Source: an uncultured Campylobacter sp. (GTDB lineage Bacteria > Campylobacterota > Campylobacteria > Campylobacterales > Campylobacteraceae). From it: a stretch of DNA of 26,479 bases. The position numbers and the translations under genes were made by a program. A model generated the notes under the pieces. The model had not been told where the DNA came from, made no database searches, and saw only the letters and a list, made by a program, of their open reading frames with translations. The number at the start of each line of letters is the position of its first letter. The first letter of the stretch is position 1. This document shows, piece after piece, positions 1-8,194 of the stretch. Where the stretch lies: the NCBI RefSeq assembly GCF_937997535.1, contig NZ_CALKTT010000083.1, positions 1-26,479 on the forward strand. The letters run 5' to 3'.

Positions 1-51
1 GGTAAAACAAGAGGTGGTGCTATCAATGCAGGGTTTGAGATTATGTTTTAA
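1..51 (+). CDS. C-terminal end of an outer-membrane beta-barrel protein (partial)
   Basis: The first 16 codons of the window are open and end in TAA at 49-51. The peptide ends A-I-N-A-G-F-E-I-M-F: alternating hydrophobic residues and a terminal phenylalanine. This is the usual signature of the last strand of a Gram-negative outer-membrane barrel (autotransporter or porin), recognised by the BAM machinery. Only the tail is present, so the family cannot be named. A short hairpin follows directly. An autotransporter-type passenger begins at the other end of the window, so an autotransporter barrel is a reasonable but unproven guess. Confidence 0.55.
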   Translation, partial: GKTRGGAINAGFEIMF

Positions 52-58
52 ATTTTAA

Positions 59-82
59 GGGGCAAGGTACTTTCCTTGCCTC
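59..82 (+). terminator. Hairpin after the barrel gene, possible terminator
   Basis: GGCAAGG and CCTTGCC form a 7-bp stem around a 6-nt loop, extendable by one G-T and one G-C pair. It lies 8 nt after the stop codon of the upstream gene. There is no T-run behind it, so it is a weak intrinsic terminator at best. Confidence 0.4.
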
Positions 83-265
83 CTCTGTCACACTATCATA
101 AAACTGATTAGAATTTATATTTAAAGACTAACACATAAAATATAACGTAGGCCCTTGAAATTTTAAAATTCTAGCCTCTCCTCCGCTCGCGCCGCTGTAT
201 TTGCTTTTAAGCTCAAAAATTATATCATTGCGCCAAATTTTTCAAAGCGAGCCGTTTAAAATTTA

Positions 266-658
266 ATGCAAAATTTATCAAAAAATCTAATGCGAAATCT
301 ACCTGCGCTGGCCCTATTTTCAGGTATTTTGTGTGCCGATAGCTTTATCACCGACGAGGAGTACGGCGCGATGCTGTATAAAAACCCCCGCGGCATCGGC
401 TGCGACAAGTGCCACGGCGAGAGGGGCGAGGGCTCGCTGATCGCGACGTATAAAGAATTTAACCGCACCTCGGGCGCCTACTACGAGCGCGCCCTAAACG
501 CGCCGCCGATCAATAATCTCTCGCTTCAGGAGCTCGCCGACGGGATCAGCAGCTCGCGCGACGTGATGCCAAGCTACTTCCTGACGCAAAACGAGATCAT
601 CATCATCTACAAATATATAAAATCGATAAATCAACCCAAAAAGAAGGAGAAAAAATGA
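266..658 (+). CDS. Periplasmic monoheme cytochrome c family protein
   Basis: A 130-residue protein with one heme-attachment motif, C46-D-K-C49-H50. The likely axial methionine is in V-M-P-S-Y-F-L-T near residue 100, and the C-terminal helix (N-E-I-I-I-I-Y-K-Y-I) is typical of small class I cytochromes c. A hydrophobic N-terminus ending around L-C-A-D-S looks like an export signal, which places it in the periplasm as an electron carrier of unknown partner. The start is uncertain: neither ATG 266 nor ATG 290 (which gives a cleaner signal peptide) has a good ribosome site, and a stop at 257-259 limits extension. A possible -10 (TATATC) lies at 221-226. The gene overlaps hemL by 4 nt (ATGA), so the two are probably co-transcribed. 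Confidence 0.8.
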   Translation: MQNLSKNLMRNLPALALFSGILCADSFITDEEYGAMLYKNPRGIGCDKCHGERGEGSLIATYKEFNRTSGAYYERALNAPPINNLSLQELADGISSSRDVMPSYFLTQNEIIIIYKYIKSINQPKKKEKK

Positions 659-1926
659 ATAATCATGACGAATTTTTAGCAGCACAAAAACTTATCCCGG
701 GCGGTGTCGATTCGCCTGTGCGAGCATTCGGCAACGTCGGCAGCGAGCCTTTTATGGTGGATCGCGGCGAGGGCTCGTACATCTACGACGTCGAGGGCAA
801 AAAATATCTCGACTTCGTGCAGAGCTGGGGTCCGCTAATCTTCGGCCACGCCGACGCGGACATTGAGCGCGCCGTCGTGCAGACCGCCAAAAAAGGGTTA
901 AGCTTCGGCGCATCCAGCCCGCTTGAGACGCAGCTTGCCTCGCTCGTGCTAAAAAATTTCGATTTTCTAGATAAGATCCGCTTTACCAACAGCGGCACCG
1001 AAGCCACGATGAGCGCAATCCGTCTTGCGCGCGCCTTTAGCGGACGGGATAAAATTTTAAAATTTGAGGGCTGCTACCACGGTCACAGCGATAGCCTGCT
1101 CGTCAAAGCGGGCAGCGGCGCAAGCACCTTCGGTAATGCAAGCAGCGCGGGCGTGCCACAGGATGTCGCGAAAAACACCTACCTAGCCAGATACAACGAC
1201 ATTCAAAGCGTAAAGGACGTCCTAGCGCAAAACGATATCGGCACTATCATCATCGAGCCTATTGCGGGGAATATGGGCTTGGTGCCGGCTGATCCAGAAT
1301 TTTTAACCGAGCTTCGCGCGCTGTGCGACGAGAAAAAGATCGTGCTGATAATCGACGAGGTAATGAGCGGCTTTCGTGCTAGCGAGCTAGGCAGCTACGG
1401 CATCTACGGCGTCCGCGGCGATCTGGTAACATTCGGCAAGGTCATCGGCGGCGGCATGAGCGTAGCGGCGTTTGCGGGTAAGCGCGAAATCATGGATATG
1501 ATAAGCCCGCTAGGAGCGGTGTATCAAGCGGGCACGCTAAGCGGGAACCCCGTCGCAATGGCTGCGGGCATCGCCAGCCTAAGTAAAATTTACGCTAGCG
1601 GCGGCCTTTACGAAAGGCTCGGTGAGCTGGCGCGCAGGCTCACAGACGGGCTTTGCGCCATAGCGCAGCGCCGCGGCATCGCGCTGCAAACCGCCTGCGT
1701 AGGCTCGATGTTCGGCTACTTTTTTGCAGACGAAGAGGTGCGCGACTATGATGGCGCCCTGCGAGCAGACACCACGCGCTTTGCGAAATTCCACGGCGAG
1801 ATGATTAAGCGCGGCGTATTTTTGGCGCCTAGTCAGTTTGAGACGGGCTTTATCTGCTCCACGATGAATGAAGCGCAGATCGACTTTGCGCTAAACGCCG
1901 CGGATGAAGCGATGGCGGCGCTTTGA
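655..1926 (+). CDS. hemL: Glutamate-1-semialdehyde 2,1-aminomutase
   Basis: PLP enzyme that converts glutamate-1-semialdehyde to 5-aminolevulinate in the C5 route to heme. Its 423 residues match the usual family length. Visible landmarks are the N-terminal G-G-V-D-S-P-V-R-A-F segment, T-N-S-G-T-E-A (residues 111-117), the cofactor-binding D-E-V-M-S-G-F (234-240), and the Schiff-base lysine K262 in T-F-G-K-V-I-G-G-G. The start is well supported by AAGGAG at 643-648, inside the end of the cytochrome gene. Overlap with the upstream gene and the 31-nt gap to the next suggest one transcript. A 12-bp palindrome AATTTTAAAATT sits inside the gene at 1053-1064, an example of the dispersed word discussed in the findings. 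Confidence 0.97.
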   Translation: MNNHDEFLAAQKLIPGGVDSPVRAFGNVGSEPFMVDRGEGSYIYDVEGKKYLDFVQSWGPLIFGHADADIERAVVQTAKKGLSFGASSPLETQLASLVLKNFDFLDKIRFTNSGTEATMSAIRLARAFSGRDKILKFEGCYHGHSDSLLVKAGSGASTFGNASSAGVPQDVAKNTYLARYNDIQSVKDVLAQNDIGTIIIEPIAGNMGLVPADPEFLTELRALCDEKKIVLIIDEVMSGFRASELGSYGIYGVRGDLVTFGKVIGGGMSVAAFAGKREIMDMISPLGAVYQAGTLSGNPVAMAAGIASLSKIYASGGLYERLGELARRLTDGLCAIAQRRGIALQTACVGSMFGYFFADEEVRDYDGALRADTTRFAKFHGEMIKRGVFLAPSQFETGFICSTMNEAQIDFALNAADEAMAAL

Positions 1927-1957
1927 GGGCTACGTTTTAAAATTTTACGGATTTTAG

Positions 1958-2257
1958 ATGAGAGTAACGAAAAATTTAAACAAAATCGTAAGGGGCGCCT
2001 GCGACATCAGTCTAGGCATCTCGATCGTCGTAGCGATCGGCATCGGCGTAGCGATCGGGCTTGGGCTGCGGCACCTCACGGGCTCGCTGCTTTTATTATG
2101 GCTTGGCATCGCTATCGGCATCGCAGCGGCGTTTCTGAACGTTTACCGCGCGTGCAAGGCGCTAAATTCGAGCTTAAAAGAGCTTGAAAACGATCCGAAA
2201 TACAAGGCGGATCCGAAAAATTTCGACGACGATGATGAATGGGATGAGCGGGATTGA
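1958..2257 (+). CDS. Small AtpZ/AtpI-like membrane protein
   Basis: A 99-residue protein with two hydrophobic segments (about residues 17-39 and 44-64) and an acidic, hydrophilic C-terminus ending in a run of Asp and Glu. The length, the early R-G-A-C-D-I-S-L-G-I-S helix and the hairpin layout match the AtpZ/AtpI family, which assists assembly or ion supply of F1Fo ATP synthase in some bacteria. No ATP synthase gene is nearby, so the role is by family resemblance only. A small membrane gene after hemL is, from memory, also found in C. jejuni. Its stop overlaps the TTG start of the next gene by 4 nt (TTGA), indicating translational coupling. Confidence 0.65.
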   Translation: MRVTKNLNKIVRGACDISLGISIVVAIGIGVAIGLGLRHLTGSLLLLWLGIAIGIAAAFLNVYRACKALNSSLKELENDPKYKADPKNFDDDDEWDERD

Positions 2258-3534
2258 ATAGGCGGTTTTTGCTCATATACTGCACGCTAAACGCGGCATT
2301 TGCCCTGCTTGGGCTAGCGCTTTGCGGCGGCGGGTTTTTCGGCACAGGCTCTTTCGGCGTGCGGGCACTTGCGTGGCTTCTTAGCTTGGAGGCCGGATTT
2401 TTAGGCGCATTCGGCGCGGTATATTTTTCGTTTCGCGCTTACCGCAACAAAATAGAAGATGAACTCAGAGCCGGCAAATACGATGAAATTTTACGGCAAA
2501 GCTCCAAAAATTCCGCCGGTTTTATAAGCGGCGAAACTTCCGCCTGCGATATAAATTCCGCAAGCTGCGGCAGCAAAAACCAAGGCAGCATAGGCGGCGG
2601 CGATAAAATTTTATATAGCAAAATTTGCGACGGCGAAATTTTAAAGAGAGAAAGCTTTAGCGATCTAAATTTAGGCGCCGAAATTTTAAACACTCAAAAT
2701 TCCGAAAGCGCCGTAAATTTCACGAGCGGCGATAGCTGCGTCGAAAACGATGACAACTACGCCCTGCACGACGAAACCGCCGCTGAGTGTGCCGCAAACT
2801 CTGCCGCTGATATAAATTTTACTCGCAGCTCAAATTTAGACGCCGAGTACGGCAGAGCTTCCGCTGGCGAGTGCAACGTAAATTCTACGAAGAGCGACGA
2901 CAAAACCTCCGCTTGCGACGCGACCGCTTTAGGGCACGCCGCCGATAAATTTAATATGAATGGCAGCGTGACTTGCAGCGACTTACACGGCGGCATAAGC
3001 GAGAAAACTAGCGATAGTTCGCAAGGCGGCATAGACGAGCGTTGTGATGACTTGAAAAATTTAGCGAGCAGCGATCTGGGCGGCGGCGTAGATAGCGGCG
3101 GCTGGAGTGACGATGCAGATCGCAGCAATCATAGCGATGGCACAGATAGCGGCGACCTAGGCGGCGGCGCAGATCGCAGCAATCATAGCGATAGCGCAGA
3201 TAGCGGCAATCGTGGCGGCGATGTAGATAGCGGCCAGCTGGACGACGGTATGAGCGATTTTGGGGGCGGGATTGCCGCCGCTCGCGACGGATCAAAGGAT
3301 GACTTCAAAGGCGCGGACGATTTTGAGGGCGAGCTTGAGCGGAGCGAGGTGCGGAGCAATTTTGCGGGGGCGTTTTTCTCTCCGTTTAAAATTTTGTCTT
3401 ACGCGGCGCTCGTGGCGGCGATCTACCTGCTTGCCAAGCTCTCTTTGCTAAACCCGCTAGCGATTATCTTGGGCGTTACGATCATTCCTCTGGGCACGAT
3501 GATCGTTGCCTTCGCTGACAAAGACGCACGCTAA
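2254..3534 (+). CDS. Membrane protein with a ~300-residue Asp/Ser/Gly-rich insert
   Basis: No function recognised. The 426 residues form three parts. The N-terminus (about 3-60) has two membrane helices. The middle (about 65-370) is low-complexity and rich in D, S, G, A and N, with many cysteines (A-C-D, S-C-G types) in its first half. The C-terminus (about 375-421) has two more helices. The start is TTG at 2254, overlapping the upstream stop, with GGGATGAGCGG just before it as a weak ribosome site. The two hydrophobic ends look like the normal fold of a small four-helix protein; the middle looks like an expanded linker. Imperfect 54-bp tandem repeats (3115-3222) show local repeat growth. The linker is acidic and probably disordered; its cellular side is unknown. 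Confidence 0.7.
   Translation: MNRRFLLIYCTLNAAFALLGLALCGGGFFGTGSFGVRALAWLLSLEAGFLGAFGAVYFSFRAYRNKIEDELRAGKYDEILRQSSKNSAGFISGETSACDINSASCGSKNQGSIGGGDKILYSKICDGEILKRESFSDLNLGAEILNTQNSESAVNFTSGDSCVENDDNYALHDETAAECAANSAADINFTRSSNLDAEYGRASAGECNVNSTKSDDKTSACDATALGHAADKFNMNGSVTCSDLHGGISEKTSDSSQGGIDERCDDLKNLASSDLGGGVDSGGWSDDADRSNHSDGTDSGDLGGGADRSNHSDSADSGNRGGDVDSGQLDDGMSDFGGGIAAARDGSKDDFKGADDFEGELERSEVRSNFAGAFFSPFKILSYAALVAAIYLLAKLSLLNPLAIILGVTIIPLGTMIVAFADKDAR
3115..3222 (+). repeat. Two imperfect 54-bp tandem repeats inside the linker
   Basis: Units 3115-3168 and 3169-3222 share an identical 24-bp start (3115-3138 and 3169-3192) encoding A-D-R-S-N-H-S-D, then diverge while keeping the D-S-G pattern. 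The 54-bp period is 18 codons, so the frame is preserved. A third, more degenerate unit may precede at 3061-3114. This is coding repeat expansion, not a CRISPR or an insertion sequence. Confidence 0.75.
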
Positions 3535-3886
3535 ACTAAAACGGCGCGAGCAGGACGCTTTAAATTTTAAAATTTAGCTTCAGCGGGATTGAGCGCAGAT
3601 CGGCGCAGGATAAAATCGCGGCGATGCCTGCCACTGCGAGCTGCACTACGGACGCCGCGCGTTTCGGCACGCATCCGGGCGGGCTAAATTTATAAAATTC
3701 GCGGCGCACATCTTTGAACTTCTGCGTAAATTTAAACCGCTCATTGCAAGCCGTAGAAATTTTACCGGCATCTCTCGCGTAATTCTAAAACTAAATTTAA
3801 CCGCCGCGAATTGCAATTCAGCGCGAAATCCTTATCTATATTTAATTAAATTTTAGCTACTATTACGCAAAATTTGAGGAAAAATT
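3535..3886. other. 352-bp spacer between the hemL group and pyrD
   Basis: No convincing gene on either strand. It holds a perfect 16-bp palindrome TAAATTTTAAAATTTA at 3561-3576, 26 nt after the upstream stop, and a 12-bp palindrome GAATTGCAATTC at 3808-3819. The last 60 bp are AT-rich and carry the likely pyrD promoter. No strong intrinsic terminator with a T-run was seen. Confidence 0.6.
3858..3863 (+). promoter_or_regulatory. Possible -10 element for the pyrD group
   Basis: TACTAT lies 23 nt before the pyrD ATG, in an AT-rich stretch preceded by T-rich DNA, as is common for Campylobacter sigma-70 promoters. A TGAGGA ribosome site (3875-3880) follows. It is one mismatch from TATAAT, so the call is tentative. 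Confidence 0.3.
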
Positions 3887-6052
3887 ATGAATTATGATAC
3901 CTTGAAAAAAATCTTTTTTCTATTCGATCCCGAAACCGCTCACAAGATCGCAGAATTCGGACTTCGCGCGCTCTATGCGACTCCGGGCGGGCTTGAGGCT
4001 TTGGCAAAATTCGGCGCTTATAAAGATGAAATTTTAACTCAAAATATATGGGATCTCAGCTTTGATAACCCCGTAGGTATCGCGGGCGGCTTTGACAAAA
4101 ACGCCACAATGATCGCGCCGCTGGCCGCTCTTGGCTTCGGACACATCGATTTTGGCACCTTTACGCCGCGCCCTCAAAGCGGCAACGAAAAGCCGCGACT
4201 TTTTCGCCTCGTTAGCGAGCAGAGCATCCAAAACGCGATGGGCTTTAACAACGAAGGAGCCGATATTATCGAGCATCGCGTGCGAAAAATTTATCCTTTT
4301 GTAATCCCGATCGCCGCAAATATCGGCAAAAACAAAGCGACCCCGAACGAGGACGCGCTAAGCGATTACGAAGCCTTGGGGCGTAAATTTAACGGGCTGT
4401 GCGATTTTTTCATCATCAACGTAAGCTCGCCGAACACCCCGAATCTGCGCGCTTTGCAAGAAAACAGCTTCATAAGCGAGCTGATCGGGGCGATGAAAAA
4501 GATCACGAACAGACCGCTCGTCTTAAAGCTGGCACCCGATATGAGCGCGGATCAGGCGATCGCGCTGTGCGAGTGCGCGGTGCAAAGCGGCGCAAGCGGC
4601 ATCATCATAAACAACACGAGCGTTGATTATTCGCTAAGCCCCAATGCTAGGGACTTCGGCGGCCTAAGCGGCAGGCTGATCACCGAAAAATCGCGCGAGC
4701 TTTTCGCGCAGGTCGCTCGCGAGCTCTTCGGCCGCACTATCCTAATCAGCTGCGGCGGCATAGACAGCGCGCAGGAGGCCTACGAGCGCATCAAATCGGG
4801 CGCGAGCCTGGTTCAAATTTTTACCGCCTTTATCTTCAAAGGCCCGTTCGTCGCAAAATCGATCAACGAGGGGCTCGCGGAGCTTCTACGCGCAGACGGC
4901 TTTAATAGCGTCGGCGAGGCGGTCGGGGCAAATTTAAAAGATCGCGCGGGCGAAGGATACGGCGCCAGAGGCGATCGAGTCGAAAGTCGCGACAACGGCG
5001 CGGATTTGCGCGCTTGCGAAGACAAAGAGGCGGATAAAATTTCAAGCGCACCTGAAGGCGAGGAAACTAGCGAAATTTCAAACGCACCCGAGAGCAGAGA
5101 TGCGGATGAAATTCCAAACGACGGCAAAAGCGAAATATCGAGCGCCCAAGCCGATAAAATTCCCGCCGTTCAAACAAACTCAAGCTCCGAAGCGGACGAA
5201 AATTCCGACGCTTCGGCAAATTTAAACGCCTTGGTAAACGCAGATACCGCGACGGATCAAAGATCAATCGAGCAAAGCAGTGCAGAGAGCGAAAATTCAG
5301 AGATTAAAAGTAGCGCGAATAACAAAAATTCCGAGGTTAAAAATACAAAACGAAGCAGCGCAAAAAGTAAAAATTTAGAAGCTAAAAGCATAAAGCAAAG
5401 CGGCGCGGATCGAAAGTCGGATAAAATTTCAAAAGGCGCGTCTAAAGGCGGCACAGAGCAAAAGCAAAGTCAAATTTCAAAAGTCGACGCAAGCTCCAAG
5501 CGCGGTAAAATTTCAAAGGATGCCTCGCAGAATGACGCTTCGCAGAAAGATGACGCACAGAATGGCGCCTTGCATAAGGACGCCGCGCAGGATAATATCT
5601 CACAGAAGGACGCTACGCAAAAAGACACCGCACAAAAAGATACTGCGCAGTATGATGACGCCTCGCAGAAGGACGTCGCGCAGGATAACAGCGCCTCGCA
5701 GCAAAATGGCGCCGAAGCAAAAAATATCTCGAAAAGCGACGCAAAGAGCGAGAATTTAGAGGTCAAAAACGCGAAACAAAGTGTCGCGGCAAGCAAAACC
5801 GCCAAAACAAAAACCGCATCTAAAAATAAAGCCGCGACCAAAGTCGCGTCAAAAAACGACATAGAAAGTAAAAATTCTAAAACTAAAACCGCGCCAAAAA
5901 ATAGCGCGGAAAGCAAAAGCTCCAAGAGCAAAAACGTAAAGCAAAGCAGCGCAAAAACTAAAAATGCCGAGGCTAAAGAGGCCAAAGAAGCGAGCGGTAC
6001 CCAAAACGCAGAGCAAAACTCAAGCAAAAAACGAAAGGCGAAAAAAGATTAA
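3887..6052 (+). CDS. pyrD: Dihydroorotate dehydrogenase (class 2) with a long low-complexity C-terminal tail
   Basis: Oxidises dihydroorotate to orotate in pyrimidine synthesis, passing electrons through FMN to quinone at the inner membrane. Residues 1-350 form a complete class 2 enzyme: N-terminal membrane-associating helices, G-I-A-G-G-F-D-K-N-A (64-73), N-V-S-S-P-N-T-P (178-185) containing the catalytic serine, K-L-A-P-D (214-218) and I-S-C-G-G-I-D (287-293). Family members usually end near here. This one continues for about 370 residues (about 351-721) without any recognised fold. The tail is acidic and Ser/Glu-rich at first, then Gln/Lys/Asp/Ala repeats, then strongly basic Lys/Ser/Ala/Asn ending K-K-R-K-A-K-K-D. 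The frame is open throughout and the stop (6050-6052) overlaps the next ATG by one base, so the tail is translated if the operon is. Confidence 0.93.
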   Translation: MNYDTLKKIFFLFDPETAHKIAEFGLRALYATPGGLEALAKFGAYKDEILTQNIWDLSFDNPVGIAGGFDKNATMIAPLAALGFGHIDFGTFTPRPQSGNEKPRLFRLVSEQSIQNAMGFNNEGADIIEHRVRKIYPFVIPIAANIGKNKATPNEDALSDYEALGRKFNGLCDFFIINVSSPNTPNLRALQENSFISELIGAMKKITNRPLVLKLAPDMSADQAIALCECAVQSGASGIIINNTSVDYSLSPNARDFGGLSGRLITEKSRELFAQVARELFGRTILISCGGIDSAQEAYERIKSGASLVQIFTAFIFKGPFVAKSINEGLAELLRADGFNSVGEAVGANLKDRAGEGYGARGDRVESRDNGADLRACEDKEADKISSAPEGEETSEISNAPESRDADEIPNDGKSEISSAQADKIPAVQTNSSSEADENSDASANLNALVNADTATDQRSIEQSSAESENSEIKSSANNKNSEVKNTKRSSAKSKNLEAKSIKQSGADRKSDKISKGASKGGTEQKQSQISKVDASSKRGKISKDASQNDASQKDDAQNGALHKDAAQDNISQKDATQKDTAQKDTAQYDDASQKDVAQDNSASQQNGAEAKNISKSDAKSENLEVKNAKQSVAASKTAKTKTASKNKAATKVASKNDIESKNSKTKTAPKNSAESKSSKSKNVKQSSAKTKNAEAKEAKEASGTQNAEQNSSKKRKAKKD
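5519..5703 (+). repeat. Gln-Lys-Asp-Ala degenerate repeats in the PyrD tail
   Basis: The encoded protein repeats a short unit such as S-Q-K-D-A-T-Q-K-D-T-A-Q-K-D about ten times, with nucleotide units close to CGCAGAAGGACGC and CACAAAAAGAC. It is degenerate and in frame, so it varies by codon-sized steps. It resembles slippage-grown disordered linker rather than a folded repeat domain. Confidence 0.7.
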
Positions 6053-7305
6053 TGTTTCCGAAATTTAAGAAAATCACGCTGCAAAACGGGCTTCAAATTT
6101 ATCACATTCCGATGAATAAAGGCAGCGGCGTCATCAGCGTGGACGTGTTTTACAACGTCGGCTCGCGCGACGAGGTGATGGGCAAAAGCGGCATCGCGCA
6201 CATGCTGGAGCATCTAAATTTTAAATCCACAAAAAATCGCAAGGCGGGCGAGTTTGACGCAATCGTAAAGGGATTTGGCGGCGTAAATAACGCAAGCACG
6301 GGCTTTGATTATACGCACTACTTCATCAAGTGCGCGAGCTCAAATTTAGAGGTCTGCTTGGATCTTTACGCCGACATAATGCAAAATTTAAGTCTCAAAG
6401 ACAAAGAATTTCAGCCCGAGCGCAAGGTCGTGCTCGAGGAGCGGCTGTGGCGCACCGATAACGATCCGTTCGGATATCTATTTTTCAGGCTCTATAACGC
6501 CGCGTTTTTGTACCATCCGTATCACTGGACGCCGATCGGCTTTCGCAAGGATATCGAAAACTGGAGTATCAAAGATATCAAAGAATTTCACGCTAAATTT
6601 TATCAGCCGCAAAACGCCGTGCTGCTGATCACCGGCGACATCGGCGAAAAGGCTGCGTTTGATGCGGCTAAAAAATACTTCGCGCCGGTAAAAAACAAAA
6701 GCGAAATTCCGCGCCTTCACTGCACCGAGCCCGCGCAAGACGGCGAGAAGCTTAGCGTTATTTACAAAAACAGCGAGGCGCAGATCGTTGCAGTCGCCTT
6801 TAAAATTCCGCCGTTTAACCATCCTGACGCCGCGGCGATCAAAGCGATGGATATATATCTTAGCAGCGGCAAGAGCTCGCTTTTACAGCGCGTGCTGGTC
6901 GATGAGAAAAAGCTCGCCAATCAGATCAACATCTACGATATGAGCGGTAAGGATGAGAATTTATTTATAGTCTTTGCCGTTTGCAACCAGGGCGTAAGCG
7001 GCGAGGCGCTAAGAGATGAAATTTTGGCGCTGATCGAAAAAGCCAAAAAAGCTAAAATAAGCGACGACGATATGCTAAAGATCAAAAACACCCTAAGCAG
7101 CGATCTGATCTACTCCCTCGACAGCGCTAGTAAGGTAGCGCAGATGTACGGCAGCTACATCGTCCGCGGCGATCTGGACGCGCTATTTAGGCTGGAGCGC
7201 GATATAAAAAGCCTAGATAAAAACGCGGTTAAAAAAGCGATGAAAACCTATCTAAGCCTTAAAAGCTCCACGAGCATTATCTTACGAAAGGAAAACGATG
7301 AATAA
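6052..7305 (+). CDS. M16 family zinc peptidase (PqqL/insulinase-like)
   Basis: A 417-residue zinc metallopeptidase of the inverted-motif type. The zinc site is H50-M-L-E53-H54, with the distal ligand most likely E130 in V-V-L-E-E-R-L, at the usual ~76-residue distance. The N-terminal half is the active M16 domain; the C-terminal half is the inactive partner domain. No signal peptide is visible, so a cytoplasmic location is the simplest reading. M16 enzymes degrade unfolded or small peptides; the substrate here is unknown. The ATG overlaps the pyrD stop by one base, and the 3' end overlaps dapA by 8 nt, so the gene is embedded in the operon. Confidence 0.93.
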   Translation: MFPKFKKITLQNGLQIYHIPMNKGSGVISVDVFYNVGSRDEVMGKSGIAHMLEHLNFKSTKNRKAGEFDAIVKGFGGVNNASTGFDYTHYFIKCASSNLEVCLDLYADIMQNLSLKDKEFQPERKVVLEERLWRTDNDPFGYLFFRLYNAAFLYHPYHWTPIGFRKDIENWSIKDIKEFHAKFYQPQNAVLLITGDIGEKAAFDAAKKYFAPVKNKSEIPRLHCTEPAQDGEKLSVIYKNSEAQIVAVAFKIPPFNHPDAAAIKAMDIYLSSGKSSLLQRVLVDEKKLANQINIYDMSGKDENLFIVFAVCNQGVSGEALRDEILALIEKAKKAKISDDDMLKIKNTLSSDLIYSLDSASKVAQMYGSYIVRGDLDALFRLERDIKSLDKNAVKKAMKTYLSLKSSTSIILRKENDE

Positions 7306-8194
7306 AAATGTCATAATCGGCTCTATGACGGCGCTGATCACGCCTTTTAAAGAGGGCAAATTAGACGAGCAGACCTACGCTAAGCTCATCAAAAGACAGA
7401 TCGCAAACGGCATAAGCGCGGTTGTGCCAGTAGGCACCACGGGCGAGAGCGCGACGCTGACGCACGACGAGCACCGCGTCTGTATCGAGATCGCCGTAGA
7501 TGCGTGCAAGGGCACGGACGTCAAGGTGCTAGCGGGCGCGGGCAGCAACGCAACTCACGAAGCGATCGGGCTCGCGCAGTTTGCGCAGGCTCACGGCGCG
7601 GACGGAATTTTATCCGTAGCGCCCTACTACAATAAACCCACCCAAAAGGGACTCTATCTGCACTACAAGGCGATCGCAAGCTCGGTAGATCTGCCGGTGC
7701 TACTATATAACGTCCCGGGACGCACCGGCTGCGACATCGCCGCAGATACGATCATCAAGCTTTTTAACGACTGCGAGAACATCTACGGCGTCAAAGAAGC
7801 AAGCGGCAGCATCGATAAATGCGTCGATCTACTCGCGCACGAGCCGCGCCTTAGCGTGCTTAGCGGCGAGGATGCGATCAATTATCCGATACTAAGTAAC
7901 GGCGGTAAGGGCGTGATCTCCGTTACGGCAAATTTACTGCCCGATTACACGGCAAAGCTTGTGAAATTTGCGTTGCAAAATGAGTTTTTAAAAGCCAAGC
8001 AGATCAACGACGATCTCTACGCGATCAATAAAATTTTATTCTGCGAGAGCAATCCGATCCCTATCAAAGCGGCGATGTATATTGCAGGCCTAACGCCGAG
8101 TTTAGAGTACCGCTTGCCGCTTTGCGAGCCGAGCACGGAAAACCTCAAAAAAATAGAAAACGTAATGAAACAATACACTATCAAAGGATTTTAA
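7298..8194 (+). CDS. dapA: 4-hydroxy-tetrahydrodipicolinate synthase
   Basis: Condenses pyruvate with aspartate semialdehyde at the start of the diaminopimelate/lysine branch, supplying peptidoglycan and lysine. Its 298 residues have the normal length. Key features are V-G-T-T-G-E (45-50), Y137 in L-L-Y-N-V-P-G-R-T, and the Schiff-base lysine K166 in Y-G-V-K-E-A-S-G. The ribosome site AAAGGA lies inside the end of the M16 gene, which it overlaps by 8 nt. It is followed immediately (no gap) by the SDR gene. A pyrD, M16, dapA, SDR order is, from memory, also seen in C. jejuni. Confidence 0.97.
   Translation: MNKNVIIGSMTALITPFKEGKLDEQTYAKLIKRQIANGISAVVPVGTTGESATLTHDEHRVCIEIAVDACKGTDVKVLAGAGSNATHEAIGLAQFAQAHGADGILSVAPYYNKPTQKGLYLHYKAIASSVDLPVLLYNVPGRTGCDIAADTIIKLFNDCENIYGVKEASGSIDKCVDLLAHEPRLSVLSGEDAINYPILSNGGKGVISVTANLLPDYTAKLVKFALQNEFLKAKQINDDLYAINKILFCESNPIPIKAAMYIAGLTPSLEYRLPLCEPSTENLKKIENVMKQYTIKGF

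Noticed and set aside
3061..3240. CRISPR-like direct repeats
   Set aside because: Units are contiguous, in frame and degenerate, without unique spacers or cas genes; the same holds for 10809-10898.
3008..3295. Arg/Tyr-rich minus-strand ORF opposite the D-S-G linker
   Set aside because: Pure reflection of the GC-rich repeat; its pattern changes exactly with the plus-strand repeat period.
5470..6027. 185-codon hydrophobic minus-strand ORF opposite the pyrD tail
   Set aside because: It is the mirror of Lys/Ser/Ala codons (Leu/Phe/Ala/Cys in reverse), follows the tail's repeats and has no ribosome site or promoter.
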